DNA of 64,000 nt from Candidatus Nitrotoga sp. M5 (lineage in GTDB: Bacteria; Pseudomonadota; Gammaproteobacteria; Burkholderiales; Gallionellaceae). The notes beneath the pieces were generated by a model. That model made no database searches, was not told the origin of the DNA, and saw only the letters and a list, made by a program, of their open reading frames with translations. This document shows, in pieces, positions 26,797 to 35,740 of this stretch. Every line of letters starts with the position of its first letter. Positions within the stretch are counted from its first letter, which is position 1. Location of the stretch: NCBI RefSeq assembly GCF_927904885.1, contig NZ_CAKMNW010000022.1:1-64000 (forward strand), read 5' to 3'. The translations under genes were made by a program, and so were the position numbers.

Positions 26797-27291
26797 CTAG
26801 TACGCACCCTGTGAATAGATCAATTCATAACTGTGAGAATATACCTCAAAGATGAGGCCGAATGGATCTTCGACGTAGCACATCCTATAGGGCTTTTTTC
26901 CTGGATAGTATTCGCGTATAGGCATCCTCTGCTTGCCGCCGTGTTCAACGATTTTTGCTACGAGACCTTCAATGTCCGGATCCTGAACGCAAAAGTGAAA
27001 GGTGCTCGTCTTCCAGTACTCAAAATCTTTTAGCGTTTCATTGTTTTTGAATTCAAACATTTCAACGCCAATTTTATCGCCTGTAGACATATGCGCGATT
27101 TTGAAAGAGCCCCAGCCTTGGCCAAATACATCAATACACATTTGTCCTATTGGCGTGTTTGACTCTTCGGTAATGACGGTGGGTTCCATAATGTGATACC
27201 AGCCCATAACTTCACTGTAAAAATTGGCCGCTTTCTCTACATCTGGGACGGAAATACCGATGTGCGAGAACGTTCTTGGATATGTGCTCAT
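26797..27291 (-). CDS. VOC family protein (glyoxalase/bleomycin-resistance fold)
   Basis: Cytoplasmic protein of 164 residues with two beta-alpha-beta-beta-beta units of the vicinal oxygen chelate fold. The first unit begins FSHIGISVPDVEKAANFYSE, providing a metal-type His. The second has TSTFHFCVQDPDIEGLVAKI (second His), and CYVEDPFGLIFEVYS provides a Glu. These three positions match the usual metal ligands of the superfamily. The reaction cannot be inferred; the family includes lyases, dioxygenases and resistance proteins. AAGGA lies before the start. It is a single gene in an eroded region. Confidence 0.8.
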   Translation of the reverse strand: MSTYPRTFSHIGISVPDVEKAANFYSEVMGWYHIMEPTVITEESNTPIGQMCIDVFGQGWGSFKIAHMSTGDKIGVEMFEFKNNETLKDFEYWKTSTFHFCVQDPDIEGLVAKIVEHGGKQRMPIREYYPGKKPYRMCYVEDPFGLIFEVYSHSYELIYSQGAY

Positions 27292-27933
27292 ATTAATTCC
27301 TTATTTTTAAAGTTAACGTTTGAGTTATGGAGCAGTGGAGCGTCCCATCCTTGTTACAGGCTACGAGCAAAATGTGTAAGTGATGTTCTTTAGTTGTAAC
27401 TGGAAAATACGCCAAATAAGCCTGTTTGGTATTCTTCGGTCAGTCAGGGGTTTTGATCCAGGGTCTCCTCTAAAATTGAGTTACGCGGATTTTAACTTTT
27501 TTGATTCTGGCTTAATGAATAGTAGGGCTTGCCAACTTTTTGCGACGATGCCGCAATTTATGCAATAGACCAATGTCGTTCATCCAGTCGAAACATTCGT
27601 TGATCAACTGGCGCATTGATAATGCAGGTTCTACATACCATACACGGATTGCGAAAAAGCCGTGTGGTCATTTTTTAGGGAATTGTCGTTGAGCCATTTG
27701 CTTGGTTTGAAATTTCAAATGAACTTCTTGCCAAAATGCTGCCTAAAAAAATTATCTTGATCAAGAAAAGCGAAATAGAAGGGATTGTGAGGGGTGTTGA
27801 GCATAGTAATTCCAATGTGCCAGATAAAAATGTTCGTAGTAAAGAGAAATATTATTGGCAAAGTAGATATAATCCTTGCAGTTTCCTCAGACGAATATAA
27901 CAATGCGTCCCTAATTACTAGAACGGAGATTCC
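27292..27933. other. Intergenic stretch with a possible transposase fragment
   Basis: About 640 bases. On the minus strand near 27530-27622 a short frame reads MRQLINECFDWMNDIGLLHK and LRHRRKKLAS, which resembles the C-terminal region of IS5/IS1182-type transposases, but the piece is too short for certainty. Nothing else is recognised. The last 20 bases contain the ribosome-binding site of the next gene. Confidence 0.3.
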
Positions 27934-28953
27934 ATGAAGTCAGCTTATATTTTGTTTCTGTTAATTACATCTCTCGGGGTATCAGCTAATACATACGCGG
28001 CCCGAGCCATGTCGAGCATCAATGCATACGCAGCCGGATCGTTGTTGATCGTCAATTGCAAAGGTGAGGATGTGGGGGCAGAAGTGTTTGTTAACGGCGA
28101 ATTTAAAGGTGAATGTCCATTAGAGGTAAAGGTGCCTGCTGGTAGATTGAGTTTGAGGGTACAAAAGGAGGTTGATTCCTTTAATGACCGAATATTTGAA
28201 CAAGCAATGCGTTTGGGTGATGATGTTATAAAAAATATCGATGTAAAATTGGGCGAGGCTCAACTTAATCTCAAAGGCAAACAGCAGAAATCTAAGTTGT
28301 CAGCTGTAGATGGTAAGGCAAAAAAATTGCCGGGTGAAAACATAAAATGCATTGAATGCCCCGAAATGGTACCGATTCCAGGTACAAATTTTGCGATGGC
28401 AAAATATACTGTTACGTTCCAAGACTGGGATGCCTGTGTGGTTGATGGTGGCTGTAACGGTTATCGTCCTTCAGATAAGGAATGGGGGCATGGCAAGCGT
28501 CCTGTGATCAATGTTAGCTGGAATGATGCTCAGGCTTACATTCAATGGCTATCGAACAAAACTGGTAATACTTACCGTCTGCCGACAGAGGAGGAATGGG
28601 AAATCGCTGCGCGAGCTGGCACTACTACTGAATATTATTGGGGGATTTTTCCTTTTGGAGATTCGGCCTCAAGTGTTAATGCTAACTGCAATGGTTGCGG
28701 AAGCAAGTGGGACAATACATCAACCTCACCGGTTGGTAGTTTTAAGCCAAACGGCTTTGGTCTGTACGACATGTCTGGCAATGTTTGGCAATGGACGGAT
28801 AGTTGCTGGGAAGGCGACTGTTCGAAGCGAGTGCTTCGTGGTGGCTCTTGGAATGACACTACGTCAAACATTCGCATAGCTACTCGTTTTAAGGACGATG
28901 TGGATGGGTATTATCATATCAGCGGATTTAGACTTGCTATGACGCTGGAATAA
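27934..28953 (+). CDS. Secreted PEGA-domain and formylglycine-generating-enzyme-like (SUMF1) protein, copy 1
   Basis: Exported protein of 339 residues: signal peptide (cleavage near TYAARA), then a PEGA-like beta domain (LIVNCKGEDVGAEVFVNGEF and CPLEVKVPAGRLSLRVQKEV, ~residues 40-85), a short charged linker, and a C-terminal SUMF1/FGE-sulfatase domain (~150-339). The latter has the usual signposts MVPIPGTNFAMAKYTVTFQD, PVINVSWNDAQAYIQWLSNK, YRLPTEEEWEIAARAG, GLYDMSGNVWQWTDSCW and VLRGGSWND. Several Cys pairs (CIEC, CNGC, CWEGDC) may form disulfides or bind metal. No sulfatase gene is nearby, so sulfatase activation is not implied. A paralogue follows in tandem, with a near-identical leader (ACGGAGAT). 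Confidence 0.88.
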   Translation: MKSAYILFLLITSLGVSANTYAARAMSSINAYAAGSLLIVNCKGEDVGAEVFVNGEFKGECPLEVKVPAGRLSLRVQKEVDSFNDRIFEQAMRLGDDVIKNIDVKLGEAQLNLKGKQQKSKLSAVDGKAKKLPGENIKCIECPEMVPIPGTNFAMAKYTVTFQDWDACVVDGGCNGYRPSDKEWGHGKRPVINVSWNDAQAYIQWLSNKTGNTYRLPTEEEWEIAARAGTTTEYYWGIFPFGDSASSVNANCNGCGSKWDNTSTSPVGSFKPNGFGLYDMSGNVWQWTDSCWEGDCSKRVLRGGSWNDTTSNIRIATRFKDDVDGYYHISGFRLAMTLE

Positions 28954-29172
28954 AAAATTTGTGGGTTAGTATTTTGTTCTTGTCTTTTTTATAATGTGCA
29001 TAATGGAAGAAAATATATAAAAGGCGTTTATTGTGTGGAGATAGTATGGGAAACCGGATTAAGTTTAAGCTGGGACCCTCATTACAAATCTTGTGCATTG
29101 ATGAAAAACCTCAGTTGAAGAGGTTGGGAATGCTTAAAGAGTCTGCTTTTTTTATTTTTTAACGGAGATTTC

Positions 29173-30150
29173 ATGAAATTAATTTATTTTTTGTCCTTGT
29201 TGGTACTGGCTGCATCATCTTCTAACGTTTACGCCGATAGCTCCATATTGAGAGTCGTCTGCACCGGTGATGATGTAGGTGCTGAGGTTTCGGTTAATGG
29301 AAAATTTAAGGGCGAATGTCCGTTGGATGTAAAGGTGCCTATGGGCACGTTGAAGTTGAAGGTGCAAAAAAAAGTTGATGCATTTAATGACCGCATATTC
29401 GAGCAAGAAATCGGAGTGGATTATGCAGTAGTAAAAAGAGTTGTTGTGTTATTGGGTGCGCCACAACTTAATGCCGAAGGCCAGCGGGTTCAATCTGAGC
29501 AATTGAAAATTGCCAAGACTAATGAAAAGCAAGTAGATGAAAAGCTTAAGGCTTGTACCTTCTGTCCTGAAATGGTGCCGATTCCAGGTACAGATTTTGA
29601 GATCGGGAAATATACTGTCACGTTTGATGAATGGGATGCATGTGTGGCAGATGGTGGTTGTGATGGTTATGTACCAGCTCAGGAAGAGATAGGACGCGGC
29701 TTGCAACCTGTAATTAATGTGAGTTGGAATGATGCTCAGAACTATATTGAATGGTTGTCGAATAAGACTGGTAAAACCTACCGTTTGCCGAGCGAACGTG
29801 AATGGCAAATTGCCGCCCGGGCTGGCACTACCACTCAGTATTACTGGGGAAATGAACTTGGTTCTAAGAATGCCAATTGTCGTGGGTGTGATAACGATTA
29901 TGCCAAGAAAAAATATACCACAACTCAAGTAGGAAGTTATCCGCCTAATCCTTACGGTCTGTATGACATGTTGGGTAACGTCTGGGAATGGACGGACGGT
30001 TGCCGGGAAGGCGATTGTGCGAAACTGGTTCTTCGTGGCGGATCTTTTGAATACGAACCTGAGTATCTAACCGCAAGATATCGCGAGGGGATTGAAGCTA
30101 CGGAACGAATCAACAATCTTGGGTTCCGCCTTGCCAGGACTCTGCCGTAA
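29173..30150 (+). CDS. Secreted PEGA-domain and formylglycine-generating-enzyme-like (SUMF1) protein, copy 2
   Basis: Tandem paralogue of the previous gene, 325 residues, with the same order: signal peptide (SSNVYADS), PEGA-like domain (VCTGDDVGAEVSVNGKFKGE), linker, SUMF1 domain (PEMVPIPGTDFEIGKYTVTF, PVINVSWNDAQNYIEWLSNK, YRLPSEREWQIAARAG, GLYDMLGNVWEWTDGC, LVLRGGSFE). The duplication includes the ribosome-binding site (AACGGAGAT before ATG). Differences cluster in the linker and in the loop after AARAG. The pair could form a complex or act on different partners. A 26-bp perfect hairpin (30395-30459) lies 245 bases downstream. Confidence 0.88.
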   Translation: MKLIYFLSLLVLAASSSNVYADSSILRVVCTGDDVGAEVSVNGKFKGECPLDVKVPMGTLKLKVQKKVDAFNDRIFEQEIGVDYAVVKRVVVLLGAPQLNAEGQRVQSEQLKIAKTNEKQVDEKLKACTFCPEMVPIPGTDFEIGKYTVTFDEWDACVADGGCDGYVPAQEEIGRGLQPVINVSWNDAQNYIEWLSNKTGKTYRLPSEREWQIAARAGTTTQYYWGNELGSKNANCRGCDNDYAKKKYTTTQVGSYPPNPYGLYDMLGNVWEWTDGCREGDCAKLVLRGGSFEYEPEYLTARYREGIEATERINNLGFRLARTLP

Positions 30151-30394
30151 GTGAGAAATCTTAAATATTGAGCCGGCCATTGAATAGGTAAGTGACAAAG
30201 AGTGGTTGTTGAGATTGAGTAAATTCAGCAACCATGCTTATTCAAAGGTGCTGATATTTAATAGGTTTAATCTATGGTCTACCAATTGTGCTACGGTCAA
30301 TGGCCGAATATTTTACGGGTGCCACGTTAGAGCGTAGTTGCAAAATGTTGATCGAGTACATTGCTTGACGTTGAGTCTGGACTACCCTCAGAGA

Positions 30395-30459
30395 CTTAAG
30401 GGCACCTCTAAAATCTAATATTGCAAGCCGCATTATTAGATTTTAGAGGTGCCCTTAAG
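30395..30459. repeat. Minimal palindromic copy of the dispersed element (A6)
   Basis: A perfect 26-bp inverted repeat (30395-30420 and 30434-30459; arms begin CTTAAGGGCACCTCTAAAAT) around a 13-base loop. The arm carries the GGGCACCTCTAAAA end of the dispersed element but none of its core. It is flanked by TTAA on both sides, inside the palindrome. It could form a strong hairpin in RNA from either strand, although no T-run follows. It lies downstream of the second FGE-like gene and just before the IS701-like relic. Confidence 0.8.
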
Positions 30460-30490
30460 CTTTGGGTAATACGGGAGACTGGCGGAGAAA

Positions 30491-30886
30491 TTAAGTTTGT
30501 TGTAGTCGATATTGTTGTTGACCTTGAGATGCTACGCCATCTGGATCCATTGAAATGCTAGTATTTAGCATGGGGTGATGGTGAAAGTTGTGCAAACCCC
30601 ATTCTTCATATTGACCAAGTCCAAAGTTCTGATTCAAATCATGATAGTGCCGCTCAATGCACCAAACACCTTGTTGACGAATACCATTTGTTTTAGCCTG
30701 AACTCGATGGTGAGGAGCCAAATATTTTGCGGGCTCACCTCCGTGCCTTCGGACAACTTGATCAGAAGCCTCTTCGCAGGGCTCATTTTGGCGACCGCCA
30801 TGTGAACATATGCAACGCTTGTAACCAACGTCTTGCTGTCCCGTTTTTGCTGGCTTACGATGTAGCTTGGCCAGTCGTAGCCACAA
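30491..30886 (-). pseudogene. Degraded IS701/IS4-type transposase fragment
   Basis: On the minus strand the frame ends with WCIERHYHDLNQNFGLGQYE and WGLHNFHHHPML, which match the region of IS701/IS4-type transposases that contains the catalytic Glu (RWxIERxYxxLKQxxGL, then GRGWxGFHHH). A second frame (30634-30828) supplies the preceding part, LLIKLSEGTEVSPQNIWLLT and LSGTIM, so at least one frameshift separates them. After FHHH the family similarity stops. No intact ends are visible. This relic marks the left border of the restriction-like island. Confidence 0.6.
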
Positions 30887-31384
30887 CCATGCTTTGGCGG
30901 TAAGTGGAAATGACTCTGGAATCTATACAGTTTAATCCAAAGCTGAAGTCGAAATTGCCGTCGGCCACAATCAACTCCATCAAATTCGTGCTGGAGAAAT
31001 AATCATCCTCGGGCAACACTGTGCTGTCCTCATTTCGATGCTATTAGAACGGAGACCCAAAGCGAAAAGCACTTATGCGCTTAAACCCAACCCCCAGCGA
31101 AGTCGTCACGGGTCGTGTGGCTAGCTCGGAAGGGATTAGGTGTTATTCTGGGGTAGAATCGGCAGTAGCGCGCGTAAAGGTAGTAAATGTAAGGTTTTGT
31201 CGGTGGCTCAAATTATATAAAATAGTTACTGTATTATTCGCTATCTTTATGAAAAATTCGAATTTGCATGGTGTGCAATATATTCCGTTTATACCCCATG
31301 TGTTATACCGAATCACCATGATTGAGAGACTTCACCCATCGGGTGGTGGTATTTAATATTATAAGGGTTAGGACGTTAGTATTC
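30887..31384. other. Intergenic stretch upstream of rmuC
   Basis: About 500 bases, probably partly remains of the transposase on the left. No complete gene is seen. It must contain the promoter of the rmuC-led operon, but I cannot identify clear hexamers. Confidence 0.4.
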
Positions 31385-33028
31385 ATGGACCTACCAATTT
31401 ATAGCGTTGTTTCACTGTCAATTGGATTATTAGTCGGCGCGGGTGTTGTTTGGTTGATTCTGCGTAGCCGCATCTCTGCTTTTGAATTGCGGGCAAAAAA
31501 TGAAAGCCAGATTGAAATTGCCAGGCTCAGTGAGCGTTTGATGGCATCACAGGAAGATGCAAAGCGGCTCGCCACGCAGCTTGCTGATCTGCAAAAACAA
31601 GCAATGCTATGGCGTGATCAACTTGATACAGCGAGATATGAGAGCGCGCAATTGGCTGAACGTGCAGATCGTGTACCTAAACTTGTGGCTAATCTTGAAG
31701 AAGCAAATCAAGAGATAAGCACACTTAATCAATCCATCGCAGATATTCGTGAAAAGGTAGGTAAGGTTAACTCGACCATTGAGGCACAAGCTGAGCATAT
31801 AGTGCAACTTCAGCAGGAACGCGTCACTCTGATAGAGCGAAGCGATTTACTGACTCGAGATATCAATCTTTCAAGTATGCAGGTATCCGAGCTTACTATG
31901 AGCTTGGATGCTGAGCGCAAACAGTCGCAAGAAAAATTGCAATTATTGATTGATGCTCGCGAGCAGCTTTCAAATCAGTTCAAGTCACTGGCCGGTGAAA
32001 TTCTGGAAGACAAAAGTAAGCGTTTCACTGAGCAGAATCAATCGAACATTGGTGCGCTGCTTGGGCCATTGAAGACCCAAATTCATGAATTCAAAGCCAA
32101 GGTAGAAGATATTCACCTTAAGGATACAGAGCAACAAGCAACGCTGAAGGCCGAACTAAATCAGTTGAAAGATTTAAACCGGCAGATTACCGAGGAGGCT
32201 CATGGTCTGGCAACCGCACTTAAAGGCCAATCCAAGATGCAGGGGAATTGGGGAGAAATGGTATTGGAAAATATCCTGGATCGTTCAGGATTGAGATCCG
32301 AAAAAGAATATCGCCGCGAAGTCAGCTTTAACACCGAGACGGGCAAGAGCCGCCCAGACGTAATAATTTATCTTCCACAAGAAAAACATCTAGTCATCGA
32401 TTCCAAGGTATCCCTCAATGCTTATACCCGGTATGTTAATGCGGGAGAAGAAATTGAACGGCAGTTGGCGCTGAAAGAGCACGTTGCAGCAATATCCAGC
32501 CGAATTAAGGAGTTGTCAGACCGCAACTATTTCGAGCTGCCCGGCTTGAATTCCCCTGAGATGGTCTTTATGTTCATTCCCATTGAATCTGCTTTTGTGG
32601 AAGCTTTGCGCGCAGATGAAACACTATTTCAAAAAGCTATTGAGCAGAATGTGCTGGTTGCAACACCGACTACTTTGCTTACCAGCCTTAATATTGTACG
32701 CCAAGTGTGGAGATTTGAAGAACAAAACGCTCATACTGCGGAACTTGCGGATCGTGCTGCCAAGGTTTACAAAAAACTTAATACTTTTCTTTGTTCTATG
32801 GAAGGCGTCGGTAAGCAACTCGACAAGGCTAAGGATTCATTTAATCTTGCCATGAGCCAACTCTACTCTGGTAAAGATAATCTGATTAAGCAGGCCAACG
32901 ATTTCAAAAAACTTGGCGTTGCAGTGCAAGGTGTTTTCCCCGAAAATCTGCTGGCCAAGGCAGAACTGGAATTAGAGCACCTGCCTGAGTTACCCGCACA
33001 AGAAAATGTACCATTGGAAAAAGCATGA
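31385..33028 (+). CDS. rmuC: DNA recombination protein RmuC
   Basis: Membrane-anchored, coiled-coil protein with a predicted nuclease-type domain, about 547 residues. An N-terminal transmembrane helix (VVSLSIGLLVGAGVVWLILR) is followed by ~200 residues of heptad-rich coiled coil. The RmuC domain follows (GNWGEMVLENILDRSGLRSE, then SRPDVIIYLPQEKHLVIDSK with the D...DxK pattern of PD-(D/E)xK enzymes, and NYFELPGLNSPEMVFMFIPI). I start at 31385 (MDLPIYSVVS); the upstream ATG at 31322 adds residues outside the family. RmuC limits inversions at short inverted repeats and has been linked to restricting DNA exchange. It overlaps hsdM by four bases and thus leads the island. Confidence 0.9.
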   Translation: MDLPIYSVVSLSIGLLVGAGVVWLILRSRISAFELRAKNESQIEIARLSERLMASQEDAKRLATQLADLQKQAMLWRDQLDTARYESAQLAERADRVPKLVANLEEANQEISTLNQSIADIREKVGKVNSTIEAQAEHIVQLQQERVTLIERSDLLTRDINLSSMQVSELTMSLDAERKQSQEKLQLLIDAREQLSNQFKSLAGEILEDKSKRFTEQNQSNIGALLGPLKTQIHEFKAKVEDIHLKDTEQQATLKAELNQLKDLNRQITEEAHGLATALKGQSKMQGNWGEMVLENILDRSGLRSEKEYRREVSFNTETGKSRPDVIIYLPQEKHLVIDSKVSLNAYTRYVNAGEEIERQLALKEHVAAISSRIKELSDRNYFELPGLNSPEMVFMFIPIESAFVEALRADETLFQKAIEQNVLVATPTTLLTSLNIVRQVWRFEEQNAHTAELADRAAKVYKKLNTFLCSMEGVGKQLDKAKDSFNLAMSQLYSGKDNLIKQANDFKKLGVAVQGVFPENLLAKAELELEHLPELPAQENVPLEKA

Positions 33029-34548
33029 TGAATAATCAAGTCAAAAGTGACATAGACCGACTCTGGCTAGAGTTTGTAACGGGAGGGATTTCCAATTCGC
33101 TAATCATAATCGAACAGATATCTTTTCTGATGTTCGCTCGTCTGCTGGATATGGAAGAAGCGCAACACGAAAAAAATGTCTTGCACTCCGGCGAATCCCC
33201 ATATCATATTTTTCGTATCGATCAGCAAGCACTGCGCTGGAAAAACTGGAGCCAGATTAGTGATGGCGAGGCCATGCTTAAGTTTGTGTGCGACGAAGTT
33301 TTCCCCCATCTGCGCATTCTCGGCAGCAAAAAATTCACAATGGGTGAATACATGGACAATGTCTCGCTCCAAATTTCAAAGGCCAGCCTGCTGGTCTTGG
33401 TGGTGAAGCAGCTCGAAAAGTTGCCGCTGGATAATAGCGATACTCAGGGCGACTTATATGAGTATTTGCTGAGCAAGCTTACTACGGCAGGCATACATGG
33501 CCAGTTTCGCACGCCGCACCATATTATCCAACTCATGGTGCAGCTTATAGACCCCAAGCCGTCTGAAACAATTGGTGACCCAGCTTGTGGTACTGCTGGT
33601 TTTCTGGTGGCAGTAATGGAATATCTACGCACGACTTACCCTGCACCAGAGTTCGCCGAAGCACTGCAAGATGGCCGCAAAAGCAACGCTTGTGACCCGC
33701 TTGAGCTTCATCAGAAGTATGTTCAGCACAGCACATTCCACGGTTTTGATTTTGATGCAACGATGCTGCGTTTGGCTGCTATGAATTTGATGCTGCATGG
33801 GGTGGAAAATCCGGACCTTCACTATATGGATACGCTGTCAAAAGCGTTTCCAGAAAAATTTCCGGTCATAGCCAATGGTGATAAAGGAGGGCTGGATATC
33901 ATCCTTTCCAACCCGCCATTAAAGCGCACACTGGCAGAAGATGTGCATCCTTCTTTACTCAAAATTGCCCAGACTAGCAAATCTGAGTTACTTTTCATCG
34001 TTCTTATCCTGCGCATGCTCAAGAGTGGTGGCCGTTCTGCTACCATCGTGCCCGATGGGGTTCTGTTTGGTGCCAGTAAAGCCCATTTGGCGGTACGTGA
34101 GTATTTGCTGAATCAGAACCAATTGGAGGGAGTGATCTCACTACCATCCGGCGTATTCAGAACTTTTGCAGGGCTTTCGACTGCTATTTTGGTGTTCACC
34201 AAGGGTGGGAGCACTCAGGATGTATTTTTTTACGACGTGCAATCCGACGGGCACCCGCAGGATGGCAAGTGCCAAGAAAATGTCGATATTGATCTGACCG
34301 ACGTGTTGACCCAATATCGTCGGTGGCGTAATGGCGAAAGTGATTTTACTGATCGAACTGCAAAAGCCTTCAAGGTCTCCGCCGCCGACATACGAGCCCA
34401 TAATTTTGAACTTTCAATAAACCGTTACAGGGCAACCACTCACAAGAAAATGAAAGTCGAGGAACCAAAAGTAATTCTGGCGCGTATGCGAACGCTAGAG
34501 GCCGAAATTCAACGCGATATGGCTGAGTTGGAGGCTATGCTTCGATGA
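33025..34548 (+). CDS. hsdM: Type I restriction-modification system, DNA methyltransferase subunit (HsdM)
   Basis: N6-adenine methyltransferase subunit, 507 residues. The N-terminal helical HsdM domain ([16 protein letters not shown]) precedes the catalytic domain. The SAM-binding motif I is [12 protein letters not shown] (~184-195), with [20 protein letters not shown] before it and [17 protein letters not shown] after it. The catalytic motif reads SNPPLKRTL (Asn 296): the usual NPPF/Y is NPPL, so an aromatic residue that normally stacks on the flipped adenine is missing. The ATG overlaps the rmuC stop and the stop overlaps the hsdS start, each by four bases. No hsdR is present in the window. 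Confidence 0.92.
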   Translation: MMNNQVKSDIDRLWLEFVTGGISNSLIIIEQISFLMFARLLDMEEAQHEKNVLHSGESPYHIFRIDQQALRWKNWSQISDGEAMLKFVCDEVFPHLRILGSKKFTMGEYMDNVSLQISKASLLVLVVKQLEKLPLDNSDTQGDLYEYLLSKLTTAGIHGQFRTPHHIIQLMVQLIDPKPSETIGDPACGTAGFLVAVMEYLRTTYPAPEFAEALQDGRKSNACDPLELHQKYVQHSTFHGFDFDATMLRLAAMNLMLHGVENPDLHYMDTLSKAFPEKFPVIANGDKGGLDIILSNPPLKRTLAEDVHPSLLKIAQTSKSELLFIVLILRMLKSGGRSATIVPDGVLFGASKAHLAVREYLLNQNQLEGVISLPSGVFRTFAGLSTAILVFTKGGSTQDVFFYDVQSDGHPQDGKCQENVDIDLTDVLTQYRRWRNGESDFTDRTAKAFKVSAADIRAHNFELSINRYRATTHKKMKVEEPKVILARMRTLEAEIQRDMAELEAMLR

Positions 34549-35720
34549 AGTTTGTTAGGCTGGGCGATGTGGCTCGCATCGTTTGTGGAGGGTCGCTTGA
34601 CCGATCAAGCTCTTCCTGTTGGAATGGCACGATTCCTTGGGTAACTGCGAAGGACATCCATGGTGCACGCATCAATTATTCTTTGGACAGGATTACAGAA
34701 TTTGGCCTAAAAGAATCAGCATCTAATTTATTGCCAGTAGGAAGTATACTAGTGCCAGTGAGCATGACTCTCAATGATATTGTCATTAATGATGTGCCAG
34801 TTGCCATCGATAAAGATGTAAAAGCGGTTATTGTTGAATCTTTGGACGTTGACAGGAATTACATTCGGAAATTTTTGCTCTCAAGAGCAAGTGATCTTGG
34901 GTTTAGTGGCACAGAAGAAACGAAGAATGATAGGCATGCTACTGAAGTTCTGGCCGATATTGACATCCCGCTTTTGCCCCTTGAAGAGCAACGGCGTATC
35001 GCCTTAATCCTCGGTAAAGCTGATGCTATCTGTGAAAATCGTTGTGCCACACTCAAACTGGCAGACAATTTTTTGCATTCGATTTTTTTGGATATGTTTG
35101 GTGATCCTGTGACTAATCCAAAAAAATGGCCAATTCTTCCACTGAAGGTTGTGGCTGAAGTTTTACAGATTGGCCCAGCAGGTCCCTTGCCGCAGTCTAA
35201 AGAGCCTATTATGGATGAAATGCCTGTTGTATATCCTGCGCACGCTATAGACGGAGAGATATTTTGTAAAAAATCATTGCCTTTTTCTAAGGAGAGTCAT
35301 GCTCAGCTTATTACGTACCCCTTACTCAAAGGAGATGTGGTTATAAGTAGGAGAGGTGAGGTGAGGCGATGCGTAGTTGTGACCAAGGATGATAATTATT
35401 TGTGCGGTTCAGGCAGTTTGTTTATGCGACCGGATCCACTTGTGATGGAAGCAGTTTTTCTTGCCCAGATGTTATCCGGCGATTTGGCTAAAGCAGCATT
35501 TGATTGGATGTTTAAAAGTGTATTGATGCAAAACTCGGACGAGGCAATCGTTGGGAATTTTTGTGTGCCAACTCCACCAATTGCTGTGCAAAATCGTTAT
35601 GCGAAAATTCATGACAAGATAATTTTAATTAAGGAAAAACTTGCAAGTGAGCTGGTTCAATCAAATGTTCTTATCAAAAACCTTACCGCATCTGCCTTCT
35701 CAATGTCTGAGTCAGCCTGA
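34545..35720 (+). CDS. hsdS: Type I restriction-modification system, specificity subunit (HsdS)
   Basis: DNA recognition subunit of 391 residues with two target-recognition domains. Each is followed by a conserved helix: the first has DIDIPLLPLEEQRRIALILG and ICENRCATLKLADNFLHSIF; the second ends with GNFCVPTPPIAVQNRYAKIH and a helical tail. The first half begins VRLGDVARIVCGGSLDRSSS and IPWVTAKDIHGARI. The two halves differ, as expected for a bipartite asymmetric target. It starts within the hsdM stop (ATGA) and is followed 20 bases later by an ATPase gene, the position where hsdR could be expected. Confidence 0.9.
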   Translation: MKFVRLGDVARIVCGGSLDRSSSSCWNGTIPWVTAKDIHGARINYSLDRITEFGLKESASNLLPVGSILVPVSMTLNDIVINDVPVAIDKDVKAVIVESLDVDRNYIRKFLLSRASDLGFSGTEETKNDRHATEVLADIDIPLLPLEEQRRIALILGKADAICENRCATLKLADNFLHSIFLDMFGDPVTNPKKWPILPLKVVAEVLQIGPAGPLPQSKEPIMDEMPVVYPAHAIDGEIFCKKSLPFSKESHAQLITYPLLKGDVVISRRGEVRRCVVVTKDDNYLCGSGSLFMRPDPLVMEAVFLAQMLSGDLAKAAFDWMFKSVLMQNSDEAIVGNFCVPTPPIAVQNRYAKIHDKIILIKEKLASELVQSNVLIKNLTASAFSMSESA

Positions 35721-35740
35721 GTAATGAGGATGAATGTAAT

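Noticed and set aside
27455..27480. Another copy of the dispersed element (CTCCTCTAAAATTGAG)
   Set aside because: Only about 13 bases resemble one terminus and no core or second end follows.
27530..27622. IS5/IS1182-type transposase relic as a firm call
   Set aside because: Only about 30 residues resemble a transposase tail, too few to support a feature; noted only in the intergenic description.
30491..30886. 131-codon intact gene next to rmuC
   Set aside because: Its end matches the catalytic Glu region of IS701/IS4-type transposases, and the preceding part is in another frame, so it is a relic.
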